From contig NZ_JAIVLK010000003.1 of assembly GCF_020524585.1 (NCBI RefSeq), positions 1 to 64,000 of the forward strand: a stretch of 64,000 bases of DNA, read 5' to 3'. Below the pieces are notes generated by a model. That model saw only the letters and a list, made by a program, of their open reading frames with translations, searched no databases and had not been told where the DNA came from. The position numbers and the translations under genes are program-made. Shown here one piece after another: positions 9,326-18,013 of this stretch (within the stretch, counting starts at the first letter, position 1; each line of letters begins with the position of its first letter). Origin of the DNA: Celeribacter naphthalenivorans. GTDB lineage: Bacteria > Pseudomonadota > Alphaproteobacteria > Rhodobacterales > Rhodobacteraceae.

Positions 9326-10245
9326 TGGCTGTTCTGCTTCTCGCCGAAGTCGCGGGCGGTGCGCTCGCTGTTGATGCCACCGCCAAGGCGGCCACCGCTG
9401 GTGCCAAATTGGGCGATGTGACCGTGCTCGTCTGTGGCCCCGCCGCCGCAGGGGACGCGGCCGCGAAACTCGATGGCGTGTCCAAGGTTCTGGTCGCCGA
9501 TGACGCGGCCTATGCCAACGGTCTGGCCGAAAACCTCGCCGATCTGATCGTGTCTCTGGCAGGTGACTATTCCCACATCATCGCGCCCGCGACCACCACC
9601 GGCAAAAACGTTCTGCCGCGCGTGGCTGCACTCTTGGATGTGATGGTGATCTCGGATGTGACCGAGGTCGTCGACGCCGACACGTTCAAACGTCCGGTCT
9701 ATGCGGGCAACGCGGTGCAGACCGTGAAATCCGCGGATGCGACGAAAGTCATCTCCTTCCGCACCTCGACCTTCGACGCCGCTGGCACCTCCGGGTCCGC
9801 CTCTGTCGAGGCTGTGTCGGGTGCGGGCGACAAAGGTCTCTCGGCCTTCGTCGAGGACAAGGTGGTCGAAAGCGACCGTCCGGAACTGACCTCCGCCAAG
9901 ATCATCGTGTCTGGTGGCCGGGGTGTCGGCTCCGAGGAAAGCTTTGGCATCATCGAAGCGCTGGCGGACAAGCTCGGCGCGGCTGTCGGCGCGTCGCGGG
10001 CTGCGGTGGATTCGGGCTATGCGCCCAATGACATGCAGGTCGGCCAGACCGGCAAGGTCGTGGCACCCGAGCTCTACATCGCCTGCGGCATCTCCGGCGC
10101 GATCCAGCACCTCGCCGGCATGAAGGACTCGAAAGTGATCGTCGCGATCAACAAGGACGAAGAAGCCCCGATCTTCCAGGTCGCCGACTTCGGCCTCGTC
10201 GCAGACCTCTTCGACGCCGTCCCGGAATTGACCGAAAAACTCTGA
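9325..10245 (+). CDS. etfA: Electron transfer flavoprotein subunit alpha
   Basis: EtfA binds FAD and forms the ETF dimer with EtfB. The 306-aa sequence has the C-terminal FAD domain with [12 protein letters not shown] and the signature [17 protein letters not shown], then [14 protein letters not shown]. Length is usual. It overlaps etfB by one base, and a hairpin with a short T-run at 10268-10295 follows. The upstream etfB and the downstream hbd gene (1.1 kb away) place it in fatty-acid and acetyl-CoA metabolism. Confidence 0.97.
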   Translation: MAVLLLAEVAGGALAVDATAKAATAGAKLGDVTVLVCGPAAAGDAAAKLDGVSKVLVADDAAYANGLAENLADLIVSLAGDYSHIIAPATTTGKNVLPRVAALLDVMVISDVTEVVDADTFKRPVYAGNAVQTVKSADATKVISFRTSTFDAAGTSGSASVEAVSGAGDKGLSAFVEDKVVESDRPELTSAKIIVSGGRGVGSEESFGIIEALADKLGAAVGASRAAVDSGYAPNDMQVGQTGKVVAPELYIACGISGAIQHLAGMKDSKVIVAINKDEEAPIFQVADFGLVADLFDAVPELTEKL

Positions 10246-10267
10246 GACCTCTCAGGTATGAAACACG

Positions 10268-10295
10268 AAAGGCCCGCCATAACGGCGGACCTTTT
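10268..10295 (+). terminator. Likely terminator after etfA
   Basis: A GC-rich stem (GGCCCGCC with GGCGGACC, one mismatch) flanked by A and T runs (AAA...TTTT) lies 22 bp after the etfA stop. It sits between etfA and the convergent DUF6473 gene and could serve both. Confidence 0.6.
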
Positions 10296-10310
10296 GCTGT
10301 CCGGCTCGCG

Positions 10311-11138
10311 TTAAAGATAAGGCGCAAGCGCATCCTGAAGAGCTTTGGCGGCTTTCGCGTGAGCAATCGGACCCAGCATTTCCCGCGCGGCAGGCGCGTC
10401 GAGATCGGAGTAGATCATCATCTCATAGCCCGCGTCGATCTCATCCTGACTCACCACCACCTCGACCACATCTTTGACCAAGGGTCGAATTTCCTCGATC
10501 ATCTCACGATTCACAAAAAGCGGATCGCCTTCGATCGCGTCGCAAGCGGCCTCGTCATCCGGGGAATGGCCGGAGAGCCACAACAGCACGACATCGCCTT
10601 GCAACTTGTTGGCCATGGTCCGCATCCGCGCCACCCAAGCATCGCGCAGCTCTTGGCGCACCATGACGAATTTCTCCTCCGACGTGACCTCCAAGGTTTG
10701 CAGGAGATGCCGCGTAAAGTTGAAATCGGTAAAGTCGATCTCGCGATAGATCGTCCGCAGAAGCGTCGAGGCCCGCAGGAAACGGTCATTGCGGCGCGGG
10801 TGCACCGCGTAGAACCGGTTCGACATGTTTTGCGCGCCGGGCATTTGCAGCACCGTCACCTTGGCCTTTTTGCAGATGTCCGCCACGGTTTCATCATTCA
10901 GAAACACATCCACGCCGCCATTCACACAGCCGAGGTTGAGCGTCGTAGCCCCCAATCCGGCCTCGGTGAGCGCCGGAAACGGCACGTCGACGAATTTCCC
11001 GTATGTTTCCGTCCCCCCTAGGAAAGCCACATACGGATCGTCGAGATTTTTTTGCGGTCCGCGGAACAGAAGTTTCGATTTGCCGTACCGGCACGGCGTA
11101 TAGTTTAACGAGCCTTCGCCCATATTTTGGTAAGCCAT
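10311..11138 (-). CDS. DUF6473-like conserved protein
   Basis: The 275-aa protein begins [19 protein letters not shown] and has [10 protein letters not shown] followed by [13 protein letters not shown], which resembles the conserved N-terminal block of the rhodobacteral family annotated DUF6473. No catalytic role is known to me. No signal peptide or membrane segment is visible, so it is likely cytoplasmic. The start at 11138 is preferred to the ATG at 11150 because MAYQ is the natural N-terminus. It is convergent with etfA and divergent from hbd. Confidence 0.65.
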   Translation of the reverse strand: MAYQNMGEGSLNYTPCRYGKSKLLFRGPQKNLDDPYVAFLGGTETYGKFVDVPFPALTEAGLGATTLNLGCVNGGVDVFLNDETVADICKKAKVTVLQMPGAQNMSNRFYAVHPRRNDRFLRASTLLRTIYREIDFTDFNFTRHLLQTLEVTSEEKFVMVRQELRDAWVARMRTMANKLQGDVVLLWLSGHSPDDEAACDAIEGDPLFVNREMIEEIRPLVKDVVEVVVSQDEIDAGYEMMIYSDLDAPAAREMLGPIAHAKAAKALQDALAPYL

Positions 11139-11316
11139 GTGTCCACCCACTGGTTCTTAAATTTCACCCGACACAGAGAGTCGCAGACACAGGTTTCGAA
11201 ATCGCTAAATCGCCAATTCGTTAAAAATTTTATAGGTCAGCGCCCCTGCCTTGCCCCTTGAACCCGGCGGGATGTGGCGCGTAAACTTCATGCAAATTTG
11301 TCCAAGGAGAGTGCGG

Positions 11317-12192
11317 ATGGAGATCAAGAAAGTCGGTATCGTCGGCGCCGGTCAGATGGGCAACGGCATCGCGCATGTCTTCGCTTTGGCGGGCTATGAT
11401 GTGGTGGTGAACGACATCTCTCAAGACGCCTTGGACAAGGGCATTGTCACGGTCACGCGCAACCTCGACCGTCAGGTGTCGCGCGAGAAAATCTCCGAAA
11501 ATGAACGGGATGCGGCGCTTGCGCGGATCTCCACCACACTCAACCTCGAAGAGCTGGGGCAGACCGATCTGGTGATCGAGGCGGCGACCGAGCGCGAAGA
11601 CGTCAAGAACGCGATTTTCGAGCGACTTCTGCCGCATCTGAAGCCCGAGACGATCCTCACCTCGAACACCTCGTCCATCTCGATCACCCGGCTTGCGTCG
11701 CGGACGGATCGGCCAGAAAAATTCATGGGCTTCCACTTCATGAATCCCGTGCCGGTGATGAAGCTCGTCGAGCTTATTCGCGGCATCGCCACCGATGAGG
11801 CGACCTACAAGACGCTTCTGGGCGTGGTCGAATCACTCGATAAAACCGCCGCCAGCGCCGAGGATTTTCCGGCCTTCATCGTGAACCGCATCCTGATGCC
11901 GATGATCAACGAGGCGGTCTATACGCTCTATGAGGGCGTTGGATCGGTCAAATCCATCGACGAGTCGATGAAGCTGGGCGCGAACCATCCGATGGGGCCG
12001 CTGGAGCTGGCCGATTTCATCGGGCTCGACACCTGTCTGGCGATCATGAACGTGCTGCACGATGGCTTGGCCGATACGAAATACCGCCCCTGCCCGCTTT
12101 TGACAAAATATGTCGAGGCCGGCTGGCTCGGCCGCAAGACCCAGCGGGGCTTTTACGATTACCGGGGCGAAACGCCCGTGCCGACGCGCTAA
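11317..12192 (+). CDS. hbd: 3-hydroxybutyryl-CoA dehydrogenase
   Basis: This enzyme interconverts (S)-3-hydroxybutyryl-CoA and acetoacetyl-CoA with NAD(P). The 291-aa length is exactly that of short Hbd proteins. The Rossmann motif VGIVGAGQMGNGIAHV is at the N-terminus; GFHFMNPVPVMKLVE and ANHPMGPLELADFIGLD are the usual active-site and dimer blocks. The start at 11317 follows an AAGGAGAG site by 5 bases. A strong terminator follows at 12216-12239. It lies near etfBA in the same direction but is separated by DUF6473, so it has its own promoter. Confidence 0.95.
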   Translation: MEIKKVGIVGAGQMGNGIAHVFALAGYDVVVNDISQDALDKGIVTVTRNLDRQVSREKISENERDAALARISTTLNLEELGQTDLVIEAATEREDVKNAIFERLLPHLKPETILTSNTSSISITRLASRTDRPEKFMGFHFMNPVPVMKLVELIRGIATDEATYKTLLGVVESLDKTAASAEDFPAFIVNRILMPMINEAVYTLYEGVGSVKSIDESMKLGANHPMGPLELADFIGLDTCLAIMNVLHDGLADTKYRPCPLLTKYVEAGWLGRKTQRGFYDYRGETPVPTR

Positions 12193-12215
12193 ATCGGGCG
12201 CATCCGGATATAAAG

Positions 12216-12239
12216 AAGGGGCCGCGCGGGCCCCTTTTT
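12216..12239 (+). terminator. Rho-independent terminator after hbd
   Basis: A perfect 8-bp stem AAGGGGCC/GGCCCCTT with loop GCGCG is followed by a T-run. It lies between hbd and the convergent acyltransferase gene. Confidence 0.88.
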
Positions 12240-12251
12240 CGTGTGTGGAGT

Positions 12252-13154
12252 TTAATCCGTGCGCCCGCCCAGAGCCAACGTATGAGAGCGCATCCAATCC
12301 ATGAATTCGCGCGTCTTCGTCTGCCAATCCTTGAGGTCGTCCGGCGTCAGCGGGTCACCGATGATCGGCGCCTGCGGCTTGTCCAGCGAATGTGCGATCT
12401 CATGCAGCAACAGCCCCTGTCGGAAGCTCGCCGCGATCTTGTCCGCGATCTGATAAAGCCGCGTGTTGCGCCCCGGGAAATAGATCGGCAGCACGGTGGC
12501 CCCGGATTTCAGCACCATCTTGGCGGTGAACGGGTTCCACGGTTTCTCCTTCACCGGCCCCCACCAATCCTCGGACGAGGCCACAGCGCCCGCCGGGAAA
12601 AGGATGATCACGCCACCGGCTTTCAACGTTTCCATCGCCTCGTTGCGCATCTTGATCGAGGCGCGGTGACTGTCGGGTTCGTGCGGGAAAGGCACCGGCA
12701 ACATGAAGGGGTCGATCTCGCGAATGCCGGTCAACAGCGAACGCGTCAGGATTTTGTAATCCGTGCGCACCTTGCCGATCAGCTCCGCCATCACCAGACC
12801 GTCCACGAGGCCGTGCGGGTGGTTCGCGACCACAACCAACGGACCTGTGGCGGGAATCTTGGCGATCTGATCCTCGGGGGTCTGCACCTTGATGCCCATG
12901 ACCTCAAGCGCCTGGCTGAAGAACGGCTGGCCCATCGGCGTGCCCATCTTTTCGAACCGACGGATGCGGCGCAAAAGCGGCAGCTTGCCGGTCACCCATT
13001 CGATGGTGCGGATGATCAGAACCTTAGAGGGATCGGAAAACGTGCCCGCATAGGACAGCCGGCGTGCGTCGTATTTGACGAAATCCTCGTCGCCAGGTTT
13101 CGGAGCGTGGAGGTCCGTCACGTCGTCTTGCCCATCTTTTTCGGGGTGAGACAC
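12252..13154 (-). CDS. PlsC-like lysophospholipid acyltransferase family protein
   Basis: The roughly 300-aa protein has the acyltransferase block VVVANHPHGLVDGLVMAE, a variant of the NHx4D motif with the NHP-G-DG form seen in a subgroup of PlsC-like enzymes, and the later LFPAGAV block that binds the glycerol phosphate. It probably acylates a lysolipid at the membrane; the exact substrate is unknown. The GTG at 13154, one base after the HPr stop, is the likely start; the TTG at 13172 is an alternative. It is the last gene of the chvI-chvG-hprK-rapZ-EIIA-HPr cluster, so membrane lipid remodelling may be expressed with the envelope-stress regulators. Confidence 0.82.
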   Translation of the reverse strand: MSHPEKDGQDDVTDLHAPKPGDEDFVKYDARRLSYAGTFSDPSKVLIIRTIEWVTGKLPLLRRIRRFEKMGTPMGQPFFSQALEVMGIKVQTPEDQIAKIPATGPLVVVANHPHGLVDGLVMAELIGKVRTDYKILTRSLLTGIREIDPFMLPVPFPHEPDSHRASIKMRNEAMETLKAGGVIILFPAGAVASSEDWWGPVKEKPWNPFTAKMVLKSGATVLPIYFPGRNTRLYQIADKIAASFRQGLLLHEIAHSLDKPQAPIIGDPLTPDDLKDWQTKTREFMDWMRSHTLALGGRTD

Positions 13155-13155
13155 T

Positions 13156-13431
13156 TTACATATCCTCGCCAAATCTGTCCTTGATCAGGGCCTCTATGGC
13201 ATCCGCCAGCGCGTCCGCCTCCGGCCCGGTCGTCGTGACGTCAATAGTGGTTCCTTTGGAGGCTGCCAACATCAAAAGCCCCATAATGCTGTCGCCAGAA
13301 GTGCTCAGCCCGTCTTTGGAAACCTCGGCGCTGGCGTCGAACTCCTCGACCACTTCGACGAGTTTCGCCGAGGCGCGCGCGTGCAGCCCCTTAACATTCA
13401 CGATTTCATGTGTGCGCATAACCGACGCCAT
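13156..13431 (-). CDS. PTS phosphocarrier protein HPr
   Basis: HPr relays phosphate from enzyme I to EIIA. The 91-aa sequence has the active histidine in KGLHARASAKL (about His17) and the regulatory serine in SGDSIMGLLML (about Ser48), the target of HprK, encoded three genes upstream. Both key residues are intact. An internal ATG at 13419 would give a length closer to the canonical 85-88 residues. No sugar-specific EIIB/EIIC and no enzyme I are in the window, so this is a regulatory PTS like those of other alphaproteobacteria. Confidence 0.93.
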   Translation of the reverse strand: MASVMRTHEIVNVKGLHARASAKLVEVVEEFDASAEVSKDGLSTSGDSIMGLLMLAASKGTTIDVTTTGPEADALADAIEALIKDRFGEDM

Positions 13432-13464
13432 CTCCCCACTCGACTTTATTCTTGTCCGACAGCT

Positions 13465-13875
13465 TTAACGCCCGTGGACGTCGAAACTGTCGATATATTT
13501 TCGCCCGGCATCAAGCGCATTGCCGACCGCCTCCGCAACCGTTTTGTGCCGCGATTTTGCCAGCTTGATCAGCATCGGCAGGTTCGCGCCATAAATGATC
13601 CGACGGTCGTTGTGATGACAGGCCAAAAGCGACAGGTTCGACGGGCTGCCGCCAAACATATCGGTCACCACGACCACGCCATCGCCACTGTCGACATCGT
13701 CGGCGGCGGCGCAAATCTCGCGCTGTTTGGCCGAGCGGTCATGATCCGGCTCGATCGAAATCGCTTCGATACCCACCTGTTTGCCAACGACATGTTCGAC
13801 CGCCGCGAGATACTCGCGGGCCAGTCCCCCATGTGCGACGATCACAATTCCGATCACGTAAGCATTCCCGGTCAA
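13465..13875 (-). CDS. PTS EIIA component, mannose/fructose (EIIA-Man) type
   Basis: The 136-aa single-domain protein has [14 protein letters not shown] with the phospho-accepting histidine at about residue 15, followed by [13 protein letters not shown], the second EIIA-Man block. In alphaproteobacteria this protein is the terminal acceptor of a regulatory PTS rather than part of a permease. Its ATG overlaps the rapZ stop by 4 bases (ATGA). A GTG six codons later (13857) is a possible alternative start. Its neighbours are rapZ upstream and HPr downstream. Confidence 0.92.
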   Translation of the reverse strand: MTGNAYVIGIVIVAHGGLAREYLAAVEHVVGKQVGIEAISIEPDHDRSAKQREICAAADDVDSGDGVVVVTDMFGGSPSNLSLLACHHNDRRIIYGANLPMLIKLAKSRHKTVAEAVGNALDAGRKYIDSFDVHGR

Positions 13876-14783
13876 AGGCCGCTCTGGCGGCGTTCAAGTT
13901 CCCTGTGTCTTATTGACACTTGCCAATTATGTTCTGCAAGGGCTTTGGATAGAATTTCCGCGAGCGTCACCGATCTGTGTTGCCCTCCGGTACACCCAAA
14001 GGCGATTGACAGGTGCTTTTTACCCTCATCGCGATAGGCGGGCAGCAGAAGCAGGGTCAGTTCCAGAATTTTCTGGAAAAACGCGTCAAAGCGCGGGTCG
14101 TTTTTCACGTAGTCCTGGACCTGCGCATCCGTGCCGTTCAGGGTTCGCAGGCTCTCGTCCCAATAGGGATTGGACAGAAAGCGCACGTCAAAGACCATAT
14201 CGACGCCCCGCGGCATGCCGCGTTTGTAGGAAAAGCTATGAACCGAGAGCGCCATGTCCGCCTCGCGCCCTTCGGCGAACCAGTGTTCGATCTCGTCGCG
14301 GAGCTGGTGCGGCGTCATCTCGGAGGTGTCGATCAGGATGTCAGCCCGCGCCCGGATCGGCACCAAAAGATCGATCTCGCGCGCCACGCCATCCTGCGCA
14401 GTTTCGGCAGGCGCCAGAGGGTGGCGACGGCGGGTTTCGGAATAGCGCCGGATCAGCACCTCGGGCGCGCAATCGAGGTAGAGCACCTCCGCCTCATGGT
14501 TCGGATCGCGTGTCAAATCGTCGATCACTTCGATCAGCCCATTGACGGAAAAATCACGGTTGCGCACATCGAGGCCCAGCGCCAGAGGCTTGGTCAGCCC
14601 GCCGCCCTCCAAAAGCCGCGGCAGGATCGAGATCGGCAGGTTGTCGATGACCTCATAGCCCAGATCTTCAAGCGTATTGATCGCCGTGGAGCGCCCCGCG
14701 CCAGACGGACCGGTCACCAAGACCACGCGGTGGCGGGATTTCGATTGCGGGATCGGCATCTCTGCGGATGAAGTCACGCGCAT
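13872..14783 (-). CDS. rapZ: RNase adapter / nucleotide-binding protein RapZ (YvcJ)
   Basis: The 303-aa protein has a P-loop [11 protein letters not shown] at about 23-33 and the C-terminal RapZ domain ending [16 protein letters not shown]. In E. coli RapZ recruits RNase E to the sRNA GlmZ; the role in alphaproteobacteria is less clear but the gene sits regularly in this PTS cluster. The ATG at 14783 overlaps the end of hprK by 10 bases and has AAAGGAGG inside the hprK tail; an open frame further upstream has no support. Confidence 0.93.
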   Translation of the reverse strand: MRVTSSAEMPIPQSKSRHRVVLVTGPSGAGRSTAINTLEDLGYEVIDNLPISILPRLLEGGGLTKPLALGLDVRNRDFSVNGLIEVIDDLTRDPNHEAEVLYLDCAPEVLIRRYSETRRRHPLAPAETAQDGVAREIDLLVPIRARADILIDTSEMTPHQLRDEIEHWFAEGREADMALSVHSFSYKRGMPRGVDMVFDVRFLSNPYWDESLRTLNGTDAQVQDYVKNDPRFDAFFQKILELTLLLLPAYRDEGKKHLSIAFGCTGGQHRSVTLAEILSKALAEHNWQVSIRHRELERRQSGL

Positions 14784-15211
14784 CGGCCTCCTTTGAGCCA
14801 TTGGATCAGGGCCGGGGCGAATTGCGGCCCATCGACCCGGTAGAACAGGGGAATCGAGACCCCGATGAGAGCCTTTTCGCGCCGGGGTGGCAAGCGCTCT
14901 GTTTCGACCTGTGCCATGTCGACCACAGCGCGCAATCGGGTGTGCGGCAGGCACTCTGCTGTCAAAATCCCGACCCCGCGCGCTTCGATCATGCTGGTCA
15001 GCGTCCCGGGCGCTGTCGCCACGAGGTCAGCCCCATCGCGCGTCAGGAGGGTGCGGTCGTCAGACACCAGCGTGGCGCCCAACGCCATCATCGTGAGCGA
15101 CAGGGTCGATTTCCCGCTGCCCGATGGCCCGATGATCAAAAGCCCGCTTTCGGAGTCCAAAGCGACACAGGAGGCATGAAGGTTCACCTCCTCCTGCGCG
15201 TCCTTGCTCAC
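14774..15211 (-). CDS. hprK: HPr kinase/phosphorylase, short alphaproteobacterial type
   Basis: HprK phosphorylates HPr on its regulatory serine. This 145-aa form lacks the N-terminal domain of the Firmicutes enzyme, as is normal in alphaproteobacteria, and retains the kinase core: LHASCVAL, the P-loop GPSGSGKS at about 28-35, and a LVSDDRTLL block after it. It overlaps chvG (4 bases) and rapZ (10 bases). The tight packing between the sensor kinase and the PTS genes ties PTS phosphorylation state to the ChvGI regulon. Confidence 0.93.
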   Translation of the reverse strand: MSKDAQEEVNLHASCVALDSESGLLIIGPSGSGKSTLSLTMMALGATLVSDDRTLLTRDGADLVATAPGTLTSMIEARGVGILTAECLPHTRLRAVVDMAQVETERLPPRREKALIGVSIPLFYRVDGPQFAPALIQWLKGGRCA

Positions 15212-16932
15212 ACCGGCAGACCCACGACGAAACGGGCGCCCAGCGGATCGGAGGTGATGTCGGCATCGGTCGGGCGGATGTTCTCAGCCCAAATCACACC
15301 GCCATGCGCCTCGATGATCTGTTTCGAGATCGCAAGGCCAAGACCGGAGTTGTTGCCGAATTGCCCCTCAGGGCGCTCCGAATAGAAACGTTTGAAGATT
15401 TTCGTCAGCGCCTCTTCCGGGATGCCCGGCCCGGTGTCCTCGACCACGATCAGAACACGATGATCCCGCTTGCGGACCCAGACCCGAATGGCGTCGCCGT
15501 CTTCACAGAACGAGATTGCATTGGTGATCAGGTTCACAAACACCTGCGCCAGACGTGCTTCGAGCCCCGAAATCATGATCGGCTTGTCAGGCATGTCCGC
15601 GATGAATTCGACGCCCTTCTCCTGCGATTCCTGCGACAGGTAGTCGATCAGGTTCGTCAGCATCTGGATCAGGTTGAACTCTTCTTCCTCTTCCTTGACC
15701 AACTCACTGTCGAGGCGAGAAGCGTTGGAAATGTCGGACACAAGACGGTCAAGACGACGCACATCATGCTCGATCACATCGAGCAGCTTGATGCGATGCT
15801 CCTCTTTCTTGATCATCCGCAAAGAGCCTACAGCAGAGCGCAAAGACGCCAGCGGGTTCTTGATCTCATGTGCCACGTCCGCGGCAAATTGTTCGTTGGC
15901 GTCGATCCGATCATAAAGCGCAGACACCATACCCCGAAGCGCCGAGGACAAACGTCCGATCTCATCGGGACGCCCCGAGAGATCAGGGATACGCACCCGG
16001 CCCGGCGCGACTTTGCGGCTGTTCTTGTCGCGGCCAATCTCGGCGGCGGCGGCCAGATCGGCCAGCGGGTTGGCGATAGTCGAGGCCAACACAAGACTCA
16101 GCCCGATAGAGACCAGAATGGCGATCACAAAGACTTGCAGGATTTGTTCGCGCTCGACCCGAACCAGATCGTCGATCTCGCCCTTGGCGGAGACAAGCCC
16201 GATCACACCGATGGTCTCTCCAGTCTCATCCAAGGTGATCGGCGCGGCCACGGTAAAGACCGTGGAGCCTTCGGCATTCACGCTGGTGTTGACATGGATC
16301 TCGTTATTCAGCGCGAGCACAGCAAGGCCCGCAACATGTTCTTCGTAATCCGCAAAGCTCTCTTGGCCGCTACCTTTGGCAAAGGTGATGGCAGACCAGA
16401 TTTTGTTGAGGAAATCGGAGATGACGGTCGAGCGGCCCTCCTCGCGCAGCCCGGCGACATTCGCAGGTTCCACCCGAGGCATCCCCTCGGTCGAGGCGAT
16501 AAGAACGCCCGTCTGATCATAGATGTAGACATTATCGCGCAGAGGCAGCTCCAGCACCTGAAGCACGCCCGTCACATCATCAGAGCCATCGCTGACATCG
16601 AGCAGACCATCCGCCCCGGCCGTCACCTCAAGCATATCGGCGACCAGCGCCGCCTCCGTCACCATCGCCTTTTCGCGTTGCAGCACGAGGCTGTCGCGGA
16701 AGGGGTTGAGGTAGAGAATGCCCGCGACCATGAGAATGATCGCAACAAGGTTAAAAGTGATGATCTTCTGCGCCAGAGGCGAACGGTTCACAGCAATAAA
16801 ACTGCGGCGCCGACGCTTTTCCCGCAGCTCCGCATCAGAGGTGCGCGGCGCAACCCAGTCGTCGCCGAGAACGACATCCGCGTTCTCGGAGTTGGACTTG
16901 CCCGAACGATCCATACCGGAAGCCAGAGTCAT
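15208..16932 (-). CDS. chvG: Envelope sensor histidine kinase ChvG
   Basis: ChvG (ExoS in Sinorhizobium) senses acidity or envelope state and phosphorylates ChvI. The 574-aa protein has a basic cytoplasmic N-terminus, TM1 at about 57-77, a periplasmic domain of about 185 residues, TM2 at about 264-286, HAMP, and the phospho-accepting histidine at about residue 355 in DVAHEIKNPLASL. The ATPase domain carries VFVNLITNAISF (N box), VEDTGPGIP and NSGLGLAISKQIIEAHGG. Its ATG overlaps the chvI stop by one base (TAATG) and its end overlaps hprK. Confidence 0.95.
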   Translation of the reverse strand: MTLASGMDRSGKSNSENADVVLGDDWVAPRTSDAELREKRRRRSFIAVNRSPLAQKIITFNLVAIILMVAGILYLNPFRDSLVLQREKAMVTEAALVADMLEVTAGADGLLDVSDGSDDVTGVLQVLELPLRDNVYIYDQTGVLIASTEGMPRVEPANVAGLREEGRSTVISDFLNKIWSAITFAKGSGQESFADYEEHVAGLAVLALNNEIHVNTSVNAEGSTVFTVAAPITLDETGETIGVIGLVSAKGEIDDLVRVEREQILQVFVIAILVSIGLSLVLASTIANPLADLAAAAEIGRDKNSRKVAPGRVRIPDLSGRPDEIGRLSSALRGMVSALYDRIDANEQFAADVAHEIKNPLASLRSAVGSLRMIKKEEHRIKLLDVIEHDVRRLDRLVSDISNASRLDSELVKEEEEEFNLIQMLTNLIDYLSQESQEKGVEFIADMPDKPIMISGLEARLAQVFVNLITNAISFCEDGDAIRVWVRKRDHRVLIVVEDTGPGIPEEALTKIFKRFYSERPEGQFGNNSGLGLAISKQIIEAHGGVIWAENIRPTDADITSDPLGARFVVGLPV

Positions 16933-17633
16933 TACTCCTCGTTGTACCTGTACCCGATGCCGTACAGCGTTTCGATGGCCGAGAAATCGCCGTCGACGGA
17001 GCGCATTTTCTTGCGCAGGCGTTTGATGTGGCTGTCGATGGTGCGATCGTCGACATAGACCTGATCATCATAGGCCACATCCATCAACTGATCGCGCGAT
17101 TTCACAAAACCCGGACGCTGTGCCAGCGCTTGCAACAGCAAAAATTCGGTCACGGTCAGGGTGACGTCGAGACCTTTCCATTTCACCGCATGGCGCAACG
17201 GGTCCATTTCCAACTCGCCACGGACCAGCACCTTGGTCTCTTCGGTCTCTGCCACATCGATGCCCGCAATCGCCTCTTGGCGGCGCAAAAGCGCGCGGAT
17301 GCGTTCGACCAGAAGGCGTTGCGAAAACGGTTTCTTGACGTAATCGTCGGCGCCCATGCGCAGGCCCAGAACCTCGTCGATCTCATCGTCTTTCGAGGTC
17401 AGGAAAATCACCGGCATGTTGGTTTTCTGACGCACGCGCTGCAACAGATCCATGCCGTCCATGCGCGGCATCTTGATGTCGAAGACCGCCATATCGGGAA
17501 GGCGTTTGTTAAACGCATCCAGAGCCGACTGGCCGTCATTATAGGTTTCAACCTCAAACCCTTCGGCCTCAAGCGTCATGGATACGGAGGTGAGGATATT
17601 CCGGTCGTCGTCTACCAAGGCGATACGGGACAT
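16932..17633 (-). CDS. chvI: Response regulator ChvI, OmpR family
   Basis: The 233-aa protein has a receiver domain (LVDDDRNI, phospho-accepting Asp at about residue 52 in [11 protein letters not shown], Lys in YVKKPFSQ) and a C-terminal winged-helix DNA-binding domain with [10 protein letters not shown] and [14 protein letters not shown]. ChvI controls acid, envelope and central-carbon genes in alphaproteobacteria. It is the first gene of a seven-gene minus-strand cluster and is divergent from pckA across 380 bp. Confidence 0.95.
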   Translation of the reverse strand: MSRIALVDDDRNILTSVSMTLEAEGFEVETYNDGQSALDAFNKRLPDMAVFDIKMPRMDGMDLLQRVRQKTNMPVIFLTSKDDEIDEVLGLRMGADDYVKKPFSQRLLVERIRALLRRQEAIAGIDVAETEETKVLVRGELEMDPLRHAVKWKGLDVTLTVTEFLLLQALAQRPGFVKSRDQLMDVAYDDQVYVDDRTIDSHIKRLRKKMRSVDGDFSAIETLYGIGYRYNEE

Positions 17634-17829
17634 GGTCGGTTTCCTTCAACTGCTCAACTGGTTCATTTTTTGTACTATATTCCGTGTTTCAACCGCTCAA
17701 ATCAAGCGAAACCACGAATCAGAGTCCGGGGTTAAAGCCATAGAAACCTGAAAGTTTCAAGGAATGGCTAATATGTCTCACCTTCGTGCTTATCCCTTAT
17801 GCAGATTGGCTTTGACGCCCGGCTGTCGG

Positions 17830-17871
17830 CAAGTGTTTGCGCTACCCCCTATGTGGTTGCGCAAACACTTG
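17830..17871. repeat. Perfect 13-bp inverted repeat upstream of pckA, candidate operator
   Basis: CAAGTGTTTGCGC at 17830-17842 is repeated in reverse complement at 17859-17871 with a 16-bp spacer. Each arm holds a LacI-type half-palindrome around TTGCGC; their centres (17840.5 and 17860.5) are 20 bp apart, two helical turns. It lies upstream of the candidate -35, a position suited to an activator. A LacI-family regulator such as PckR/CceR is one inference; the sequence does not name the protein. Confidence 0.6.
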
Positions 17872-17883
17872 ATCTCGCGCCTG

Positions 17884-17911
17884 TTTACGCGCGGCGCAAG
17901 CGTGATATAGC
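17884..17911 (+). promoter_or_regulatory. pckA: Candidate pckA promoter
   Basis: TTTACG (17884-17889) and TATAGC (17906-17911) are separated by 16 bp. This gives a leader of about 95 nt before the pckA ATG. Both boxes deviate from consensus, as expected if an activator is needed. Confidence 0.4.
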
Positions 17912-18013
17912 AACTCCGTTGGCACATGTGTTGCCCATCCGCGAATGGCCCTTTCGCGGTACAGAATTCTATATCCAAAGACGCCGGCAAGGACACGGCG
18001 AGGGAGTTTGCAT

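Larger units (their letters stand above)
17634..18013. promoter_or_regulatory. chvI-pckA divergent intergenic region
   Basis: This 380-bp stretch holds no gene I can support. It contains a perfect 13-bp inverted repeat (17830-17871), a candidate pckA promoter (17884-17911) and a long pckA leader. The chvI promoter must lie in its left part, where no clear -35/-10 was found. Confidence 0.7.

Noticed and set aside
15304-17058. A 584-codon open frame opposite chvG
   Set aside because: chvG on the other strand has complete histidine-kinase motifs. The plus frame has no recognisable fold.
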